Assembly: GCF_949987535.1 (NCBI RefSeq)
Contig: NC_080068.1
Span: 81,369,254 to 81,433,253 of the forward strand
Direction of reading: 5' to 3'
DNA from: Balaenoptera acutorostrata
Lineage: Eukaryota; Chordata; Mammalia; Artiodactyla; Balaenopteridae
DNA: 64,000 bases
The stretch's first letter is position 1; every line of letters begins with the position of its first letter. Positions 56,201 to 64,000 of this stretch are shown here, one piece after another. The notes beneath the pieces are model-generated. The model had not been told where the DNA came from, ran no database searches, and saw nothing but the letters and a program-made list of their open reading frames with translations. The position numbers were made by a program, and so were the translations under genes.

Positions 56201-57512
56201 AAATACGAGTTTATATCTTCTTGTTCTAGCTGACTGCTCAAAATGCTGAGATTTTAATTTTCAGAAATTGCTGCCCCTTTTTTGGCCATTATTATATAGA
56301 AAATAAACTGCTGCTGTTCAGAGTTCTAGTAGCTCACACAATTAGTAGTTTAATTTTAAACATACATTTTCCATATTTGCCAATATAAATGAGTATTTCC
56401 CTGTATTATTTTGTAGTAGAAGAGAAATTACAGTTCTTGAATACAAAACAGTGTGTTTGTGTGCATGTGTGTGTGCTATGATAATATATCCTGTGAAGTC
56501 TGTGTTCATTATTTTGTAAATCAAGTGTCAAGGATAATTTCCAAAGATTTATGAGCACACCATGCATAAGTAAGAGCATTATGGTAATGTAAAAAGCTAC
56601 AGGATAAATATTTAAAATTCTATGAAGTGTGCTCATTCCTCAAGCCAATCTAATCAGTATTTCTGATGTAATGAATGAGGATCTACTAATATTCAGGCAG
56701 GGTTCAGAGAATCACATTACCTAAATCAGGTAAGTGATAGATTGAAGAGCCATACTTATAAATCTGTCATATCATTCCTGAATTTTCTTTCACAATTAAC
56801 TTTATTTAATATTAATTAAATAATCAATAATTTATAATTCTTAATTATAATTAATTATAATTTAATTATTAATTTCCAGGATAATTATTAATTTTATTGG
56901 CCATAACATATAGAACATATGGTCTATTCCTCTGTTATTGTTATAAACATCACGGCATATACAAAACAAGTTTTGAGCTAAATTAATTAACTGGTTAGCT
57001 AAAATATAAAGGGCGAAATATTCCTATGTTAGATACTTAGGATTTTGAGATCGTCTGGATATTAAGAATGTTTAAATCTACATATTTTAAAGATGTTATT
57101 TATATAATTGCAGTCATTACCAAGTGCTACATTGTTTTAGTATTCCTGTCATAGATAAAGGATTAAAGCTTTAGAACATATCAAAGATAGGTTATTTCCT
57201 TTATCCTCTGCCTTTATTTCTGACAGTTTGTTTTCAGTGATACCTGAATATGAGAGTGCAGTAGGCACATCAAGCCAAAATTGCTACACCCAAGGAAAAA
57301 AATCAAGATAATGATATACCACATGCCTCATAAATAAGAAATTCAATTATGGATTTAATGAAAGATAGAAAATAGTTCCAATCGACCTTGTAAATATTTA
57401 AAAAATTAATGAAATAGAATTATAATTACAAAAAATTATTCCACATTGTTAAGGCTCAATTTCTAGCCACTTTCTTTGTTTGCCTAGTTCTGTCTTTATA
57501 TACTCCTTTACA
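56201..57512. other. Unassigned AT-rich DNA
   Basis: Contains an AT-only patch (56,811-56,895) with a perfect 20-bp palindrome at 56,843-56,862. No gene or repeat family recognised. Confidence 0.45.
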
Positions 57513-58036
57513 TATCTCCTGCTGTGTAACAGCAACATCTATTATCTCACAGTTTCTATGGGTAAGAAATCCAGGTGTGGTTTAGGTGGGTGACTCTGGC
57601 CCAAGATCTGTCATGTGGTCGTAGTCAAGCTGTTGACCAGAGCTGCAGCATCTCAAGACTCACTTCCATGACCACAAAGACATTGTTGCTGGGAGTCAAA
57701 AGATCCACTTCTAAGCTCACTCATGTGGCTGCTGGCAGGACTCAGAGGACCATTTCCAATCTCCCTCATGTGGCCTCTCTACAGGGATTCTTCGGCAGCT
57801 GGTTTCCTCTAGTGTAAACAATCCAAAAGAGAGAAAGGTCCAAGTTGAAAGCTTTCCATAACAGTCTCTTTATAACATAATCTTTAGAAGTGATAGCCCA
57901 TTACTCCTGCCATACTGTATACATGAGAAGTGAATCAATAAGTACAGCTCACAAACAAGGGGAAAATAATTACACAAGGGAGTGATTAACAGGAGGCTAA
58001 GGTCATTGGAGGTTATATTAGAGGCTGCCTACCATA
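57513..58036 (-). repeat. MLT1-type MaLR LTR, antisense
   Basis: Reversed MLT1 order: CTGCTGTGTAACAGCAACATCTATTATCTCACAGTTTCTATGGGT, AGTCAAGCTGTTGACCAGAGCTGCAG, TCACTCATGTGGCTGCTGGCAGGA, CATGTGGCCTCTCTACAGGG, CACAAGGGAGTGATTAACAGGAGGC, TTAGAGGCTGCCTACCATA at the end. Length about 520 bp. Solo LTR. Confidence 0.8.
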
Positions 58037-58479
58037 GCTGTTAGCCTTCTTTAGGAAATTTCCCACCTAGTTAGGTTATTTGGAGCCATCACAGCCACTA
58101 TATAAACATGGATTTGTCATAATATCCACAACGTATTCCTATGTCAGAAGAGTACTCAATTATCCCTTTGAACTCTCTTCCATGATACTTACCTATCCCC
58201 TCTCCCATTCTCCTTACATATGTCCAACTTTCAGCATGCTCCTCAATCCCCTGATGGCTTTCCTGCCTTTTCCCTCAGCAGATGGCTGCACATTCTTATC
58301 TCTCAGAGAAACTAAAGTTCATTAAGCATTAACATTCTCAACTTCCTACCACATCCCCAACACACACAAATTGATCAGAGCCTGTACTCCTTCTCACTTC
58401 TTTCTTTCCACATCTCAAAAGATTTTTATTCCTCTTCTTGTAACTTTGACTAGACCTTTTGGGGTTGATGGAAGCAGTT
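58037..58479. other. Unassigned intergenic DNA
   Basis: A C/T-rich stretch with nothing recognised. Confidence 0.4.
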
Positions 58480-58637
58480 CAGCTCTGAGTTTCCCAAACC
58501 TCCCTAATGGGAAGAAACATTTAGGGTGCTTTCTTCCCTGAAAATTTAAATCCATCAGGTTGGGTTGGGGACTGGGAATTTGCATTTTGGCCTGGACAAC
58601 AGATGATCTTATCTTCAGATAAGTTTGGAAAGCACTG
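58480..58637 (+). mobile_element. MER5-type hAT MITE
   Basis: CAGCTCTGAGTTTCCCAAACCTCC at the left, GGGGACTGGGAATTTGCATTTTGG in the middle and GTTTGGAAAGCACTG at the right follow the MER5A layout, with partial terminal inverted repeats. Target duplications are not recognisable. Confidence 0.6.
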
Positions 58638-59249
58638 TGTCATTTAAGTAAGGCTATCTATTAAATACAGTACTCATCTTAGGGAGTACATTCACTAATT
58701 GCTATGGGGAATACAAAATTACATATTAGAAAGGACCTGACCCAAAATTAGTTTCTAAGGGATGAAATAGGACATTCCTTAAATGAAAATAGCTAAGAAG
58801 ATGACAAACAGAAAATGTACACGTTTTAGTTACAAACAAGGTGTTAGAGTTGCTAAGTGAGTTTAAGTAATTGCAATCTGCTAGGCTTTCTTTGGGAAGA
58901 TTTTCACAGGAAGTTGGCTAATACTGAGCAATACTTTAGTAACTTGAACATTCTTGTTTTTATTTTTTTTTTTCAGGGAGAAAATGGAAAACCATTGTGG
59001 TAGTAGGTTTTGTTAAATTTTAGAAATGGTAGAGGTCAAGGCATTAAGTGGGTTTACTTGGACTGGATGGAGAACATGAGTCTTAAGACGTCACTTAGGA
59101 AATATGCAATTGTGGGGGACCTCTGAAAACTTGAGCTGTTACTATAACCCATAGATTATTTGTAGAAAAATGTAGATTTTTGACCTAATGGTGCTTGAAG
59201 AAAACTAATGTGTTATTCAGTATCCATGTGTCTGCTTCCAGGCTGAGAA
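58638..59249. other. Unassigned intergenic DNA
   Basis: No recognised feature. Confidence 0.4.
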
Positions 59250-59420
59250 TTGTATAACCATTATAATTTAAACCTCCCAAGCACACTGTCAGGGAAGTAT
59301 TATTACACTCCTCAATAAATGGATAAATGAAGGCTCAGACATGACCAAATTACAGTGTAAGAAAGTGGTAGTAGATTTGGGAAGCCAATCCAGCTCTAAG
59401 CCAAATTCATTTCATTTCCT
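59250..59420 (+). repeat. MIR SINE fragment
   Basis: ATTTAAACCTCCCAAGCACACTGTCAGGGAAGTATTATTACACTCC, GGATAAATGAAGGCTCAGACATGACC, GGTAGTAGATTTGGGAAGCCAATCCAG follow the MIR order. Confidence 0.6.
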
Positions 59421-59505
59421 ATTACTATAGTATTATATAACCACAGTTTTGAATAGTGTTTCCAAGATGGTTGCCATCCAAGGTCATTCTTAAATTTACA
59501 TTTAT

Positions 59506-59537
<32 letters not shown>

Positions 59538-59538
59538 A
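59506..59538. repeat. (GA)n microsatellite
   Basis: GA dinucleotide run with a single interruption. Confidence 0.95.
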
Positions 59539-61439
59539 ACCAAATCTGCAAGCACTACAAATATTACATTGGAAAAAATCCTGTATTTGTTCGAGTAATG
59601 ATGGGCAGTCAAAATGCTAGTATTCTTCCTATACAATTTGAAGAAACCCTTACATTTTAAAATTCATGAAAAATAATTTTTAAATTATAGAATAGCTTTA
59701 CAGACTTCATTTAGCCACTATTATTTCTGCCCACATCCTTTCTTTAGAAAAAAATTAAATTGAATAAAAATGGAATCTATGAATGCTTTTAATCAATATT
59801 CAAAAAAATTCTCTTTAAATTTCCTAAATGCAAATTGATAAAACATACCATAGAATTATCTCCAAATGTCAGGGGGGATATTTTAGAAGGGGACAAAGTA
59901 GTGTTTGACGTTAGTTACGGCTCAATAATAACATGGTAAACTCTTAGTTTAGCATCTTTGAGCATCCTTTTGAGACAAAGCAATTACCTCTTATCATGGT
60001 TATCAGAAGCAACTTCAAAGATCAGTCCTAGGACTCTTCTACTTACAAAACTCGAGGTGGAGAATCAGAATCTGAGCCTCTTTTGTCATGACCCACACCT
60101 CCTTGGGTCCAGCACTGGTTTTCCCTTTCCAGAAACCCCTCTGACTATGGCATCTCATATCAACAGTTCACCCCAACTTCTTCTGGTACAGCTGCTGCTT
60201 TAGCAAGCCACAGTGACTATCCCACAACCTATGTCTTCAGCACTACCTCCCGAGGCATAATCCCCAGCAGGCACTCTTAGTAAAACTTTGACTCCTGCTC
60301 TAACAGCTGCTCTCAGACCCTCTCTGGCTGGCTCCAGAGACCCAGGAGAGTTATGAGGATCCAATCAACTGAGAGGACATTATTTAGAAACACTTTAAAG
60401 GCTATAAAGTGCTCTAGACCTGTAAGAGATTCTTTGTAGTGTATTTTTTTTCTCTTGAAAGGTTTTTATAGGTCCCATTAGAACTGGACCAGAAGGACTT
60501 AGGTGATGTTGAGACATCGAAAGGAAAACCACATTTTTCCAGATGTGAAAATAGCCATAGAAGAAAATATTTAGGCACAAATAATTACCTTGGCAAACAT
60601 TACCATTTTAAGGAACAATGATGTCACTCTTTTTCATTTTAATATAATCATTCAGATAAGAATAAAATGAAGAAAAAAATCTGCATCTGATACAGGAATA
60701 ATAGTGGGGCTAGAGTTTGATGAAATTAGGCAATAAAGGAGTAATTCCATTTCTAGGATGCATTTTTACTTTATCCTTTCATATGCATGTTCCATGTGAA
60801 CACTGAACCCAGATGAATACTAATTAGTAATTAATATTCATCAACTTGTATAACGGTTCTCAACATAATGGTGATTAGCTTTGGATATTTATAGTATCAT
60901 GAATTAGTTAGAGAAATGCATCATTTTCATTAGAATTACATTATGTTCCATAGGGGAATTTGTGTTCTGATACTGAGAAAATACAATAATGTTTTTAAAC
61001 GCCACATTTCAAGGAAACTGAACATATTTGTTCATATACCTGACAAGTAGTCACGTCAGTAAAATTGAATGGATAATGAAATATTTTCCAAAGAGTTATT
61101 TTTTTAGTCTTACCATCTTCCGTATTTTTTTTCAATCCATGGGAGAAATTAATCTGTCACCAATTAACCTTGTACTAGGCCATGGAAATAGGCACCAACT
61201 CTCAAGATCCCATCTCCTCTTGGCTAATCAAAGATCCCATCTCCTCTTGTCTAATCAAGGATGTAGCCCTAGCAGTTGTCCTTTGCCTCTCCTGTAGCCT
61301 ATTTTTTTCTTTCTAGTAATATTCCCATCAACTTACAAACAAGCTGTTATCTTACCGTAAAAAACACTGTACCCTTCAGAATTTCCTGTTCCTATGTGCA
61401 GCTTAATTTTTCTCCATAAAACCTATCTTCTCCCTTGAT
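59539..61439. other. Mostly unassigned DNA
   Basis: About 1.9 kb lacking repeats apart from a 27-bp tandem duplication at 61,204-61,257. An AT-rich block with several TAATTA-type and one ATGCAT site lies at 60,780-60,960. Confidence 0.4.
61204..61257. repeat. 27-bp tandem duplication
   Basis: Two copies of a 27-base unit (AAGATCCCATCTCCTCTTGG...) differing at one position. Confidence 0.85.
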
Positions 61440-62690
61440 GCCATTGTCCTATTTCACTTTGGCCTATCAGCAGCATTTGACCCAATTGATTGTTTCCTAA
61501 TTCTTAGCTTTCAGGACACCATACTCTACTAGTTTTTTCTTTTACTTCACAGACAGCTCCTTATTAGTCTTCTTTGTTGGTTAAATCTAATATTCCTGAC
61601 ATCTAAAGTGTAGAATTCCCAGGGCTCGCTCCTAAGACAATTTCTCTTTTCTACTTCAGTTACATATTTGGTGATCTCATCCAGTCTCATGGTCCTAAAT
61701 TCTACTAATATGGCAACAACTCCCAAATTTATGTCTACAGCACAAATCTCTTCCCTGAATTCTAGGCTAATAAATTTGACTGATGACTCTACATCCCCAT
61801 TTAGTGATAAATATCTCAAACATAATATGTCTAAAATTAAATTCCTGATATTCTCCATGAAAGCAGCTTATCTCACAGTCTTCTCTACTTCAGTTATTGG
61901 CAACTTCATATTTTCAGTTACTAGGGCCAGACACATTAAATTGATCCTTCACTCTTATCTTCTCACACCATACTTTCAATCACTGATCAATCCTGTTGAC
62001 TCTACCTTCAGAACGCACTCAGCACTGACCATTTCTCACACCGTTTATTGCTGCTACCCTGGCCTAAGACACCCTCATTTGTCACTTGAGTTATAGCCTC
62101 CAAACTGTGCTTGTGCCTCTTTGGTCTGTTATCAACATAGAAGCCTGTTAAAATGTAAGTCAGATCATGAACTTCCCTGCTCAGAAACCTCCAATAGTTC
62201 CTCTTCTGACTCAGAGTAAGGACCCAAGAACTCAGCGCCCATACAATCAAGCTCCTGTTCACTCTGACATAATGTCTTATTTCCCTCTCACTCTGCACCA
62301 ACCGGACTATGACATCATGACTATGTCTTGATCAATTAAGTATGATTCCACATCTCCTTTGCACTTGCTGTTCTCTCTGCCTGGCATGCTTTCCTCTGAG
62401 ATATCCTTATGACCTGCTCCCTTACTATCTTCAGAAAATGCCAAGATTTTAATGAGGGTTTTTGTGACTTCTCTATTTAAAATTATACCCCCTCAGAATT
62501 TCCTCGTTCTAAGTGCTGCTTTAGTTTTCTTTATTATGACTATCACCATCTAACATATTATGTAATTTACTCATTGACTTTTTTTCTTTACTGTCTTACT
62601 GCACTTAAATGTAAGGTCTTTGAGAGCAGGGATTTTGTCTGTCTGCTCCATTGCTATATCACCAGTTCTTAGCACAGAGTAAGTGCCTAT
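61440..62690 (+). repeat. Long L2 LINE remnant including part of its polymerase frame
   Basis: Sense L2. The polymerase-derived reading is still traceable in pieces: an SAAFDPID-like phrase (about 61,470), DLIQSHG (about 61,675), a SQIYVYS-like phrase (about 61,715) and a KHNMSKIKFLIF-like phrase (about 61,818), in the L2 order. The 3' UTR follows: TCAGATCATGAACTTCCCTGCTCAGAAACC, GCACTTGCTGTTCTCTCTGCCTGGCATGC, GTAAGGTCTTTGAGAGCAGGGATTTTGTC, CACCAGTTCTTAGCACAGAGTAAGTGCC. About 1.25 kb, so one of the longer L2 copies here, and it is fully decayed. Confidence 0.8.
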
Positions 62691-62696
62691 ATATTT

Positions 62697-62743
62697 ATGT
62701 GTTCTATATATATATATAGATATTCTATATATATAGAACACAT
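62697..62743. repeat. Perfect 18-bp inverted repeat (AT-rich hairpin)
   Basis: The left arm at 62,697-62,714 (ATGTGTTCTATATATATA) is the exact reverse complement of 62,726-62,743, with an 11-base loop. It sits right after the L2 3' end. Confidence 0.9.
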
Positions 62744-62959
62744 GAATGAATGAAACAAGCTTAAAACCTAGTTGTGGAAACAAGGTTAACACTTAAGGAA
62801 GAAAACACAAATGGCAGAAGACTGGATGGAATGATGACAATGAATTTCAGAAAAAAGGAGATTTAGCGATCTAGAAGACTTGGTGAGCATTTGGGGGGAG
62901 AATTGGGCATTTGGTTAATAAGCTCTGAGAACCTGAATCTTCTACTCTACATTCAATCA

Positions 62960-63240
62960 AAGACACCCGTCCCTTCCTCTCTCAGATCACTCCATCCACT
63001 TTTGTGCTCCTGCACACAAGCTATCTATTCTGCTTAAGTAGTCATTCCTCTATCTTTGCCAGTGGGGGGAAAAAGTTCATCCACCTTGTCCAGGATCAAA
63101 TATTACCTCCTATTCACATTTACTAGATGATAAATTCTATGAAGATAGATAATGAATCTGTTTTGCAAACCATTGTTTCCCCAGTACTTAGCACATAATA
63201 AGAATAGGATTATATAAATATTTGTTGAATGAATTAATGT
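62960..63240 (+). repeat. L2 3'-end fragment
   Basis: AAATATTACCTCC, TAAATTCTATGAAGATAGATAATGAATCTG, GTTTCCCCAGTACTTAGCACATAATAAG and TAAATATTTGTTGAATGAATTAATG are the L2 tail in order. Confidence 0.7.
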
Positions 63241-63354
63241 ATCTTATTTGACCTTCACATTCTCATTACATTGCCATCTTTGATTTCATAGTATATTTCT
63301 TTTGCTTTTTTGGCATTGTATTACAGTAGTGACTATTTTTCTGTATCCACACTA

Positions 63355-63465
63355 ACTTTTAAACTTCTTGAGAGTCAGGCTATATCTATGTCATGTTTGT
63401 ACTTTTCACTTTCTTTCCCTAGGAGTATGTCACTACACAGTACAGTCAGTAAGTATTTACATTGC
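63355..63465 (+). repeat. L2 3'-end fragment
   Basis: TTTTAAACTTCTTGAGAGTCAGGCTATATCTATGTC followed by a CACTACACAGTACAGTCAGTAAGTATTTAC-like tail. Short and diverged. Confidence 0.5.
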
Positions 63466-63473
63466 AAAGTATA

Positions 63474-63930
63474 TTCATTAGCTATTGCTGCCTTAACAAA
63501 TAACTACAAAAATCTCTGAGGCACACAACAATAGCATTTATTTTGCTCTTGCTCTTACAGTTTAGCAAGTGTTCGGCTAATACAGTCTGGGCTTGCCTGG
63601 GAGGTTCTCAATAGCAGGTTCAGCTTGGAAATGTTCCACATGTCCCTCGTCTTCCTTGGATCAATGGGTTGGCTGGGCCATGTTCTCCTGGTAATGGCAG
63701 AGGGCAAGAGAGCAAGCTGAAACATGCAATGCCTCTTTTTATCTAGGCCTAATTAGAACATTGCCATTTCACCCATTTTCCATCTGTCAGCATAAGTTCC
63801 ATATCTAAGCCAGGAGTCAAGAGCTGTCAGTAGTAGGAAGAACTGCAGAGTCACATGACAAATGGTGAGGAAATGGCAGAGTGAGGAACTTGGGCCAATA
63901 ATGCAATCAATCACATACATTGGCTTCAAA
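63474..63930 (-). repeat. MLT1-type MaLR LTR, antisense
   Basis: TTCATTAGCTATTGCTGCCTTAACAAATAACTAC at the left end, TTTATTTTGCTCTTGCTC (reverse of the poly(A) region), GTCTGGGCTTGCCTGGG, GGTTGGCTGGGCCATG and CACATGACAAATGG follow the reversed MLT1 order. The right end is blurred. Confidence 0.65.
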
Positions 63931-64000
63931 TATACAGTAATAATACCAAAGCATGAAGCTTCACAGGGCTTCACAGCACTTTCACTCATTCCTCAAAAAT

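Noticed and set aside
61668..62096. 142-codon + strand open frame
   Set aside because: It runs within a decayed L2 and only partly overlaps the ancient L2 protein frame; not a host gene.
8022..62743. Regularly spaced repeats that might suggest a CRISPR array
   Set aside because: All are microsatellites or L1 5' UTR monomers in a mammalian genome.

Overview
This window looks like mammalian, non-coding DNA. It is AT-rich, is dominated by interspersed repeats, and contains no open reading frame that behaves like a host gene. The lineage is most likely Cetartiodactyla, and within it a whale, dolphin or hippo relative rather than a ruminant or pig. The evidence is two CHR-type tRNA-derived SINEs (about 16.94-17.25 kb and 31.2-31.7 kb), a cetartiodactyl-type L1 3' end repeated in several copies, and no BovB, Bov-tA or PRE-1 copy that I could recognise. 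The species call is inference from repeat content. All repeat family names were assigned by eye from remembered consensus features, not by a database search.

Layout. 0-5.1 kb: ancient L1/HAL1-type remnants on the + strand, then an MLT1-type LTR. 5.7-6.3 kb: a short 5'-truncated L1 (+). 8.0-10.7 kb: a microsatellite, a Tigger MITE, an L2 (-), an L1MA-like fragment (-) and a MER20. 11.0-16.7 kb: an L1 on the - strand with its 5' end, a 13-bp target-site duplication (TSD), an internal deletion of the reverse transcriptase region and a transduced 3' flank. 16.8-17.5 kb: a CHR SINE inside a MIR. 17.5-30.6 kb: mostly unassigned DNA with L2, MIR and hAT fragments, an LTR, and a tiny L1 (26.6-27.2 kb) carrying more transduced DNA than L1 DNA. 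30.6-32.6 kb: a truncated L1 (+) with a CHR SINE nested in it. 32.9-38.5 kb: MaLR LTRs and unassigned DNA. 38.5-40.7 kb: a nest of L2 elements with an L1MA and a 500-bp solo LTR inside. 41.05-49.57 kb: a near full-length old L1MA-type element (-) broken by a 2-kb younger L1 and by a 129-bp retro-insert; its 5' UTR contains tandem ~241-bp monomers. 49.6-54.7 kb: mostly unassigned, with an L2 (-). 54.7-56.2 kb: a young truncated L1 (-) whose last ~360 ORF2 codons are still open. 56.2-64 kb: unassigned DNA, MLT1 LTRs, MER5 and MIR fragments, and a long L2 (+).

There is no operon or pathway here. The content is a record of retrotransposition. The most interesting theme is that three of the younger L1 insertions end in a second A-tail separated from the L1's own A-tail by 28, 160 and 418 bp of non-L1 DNA. 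All three lie inside recognisable TSDs, which is the signature of 3' transduction by polyadenylation read-through. One CHR SINE also carries about 125 bp of extra 3' DNA ending at a T6 run next to its TSD.
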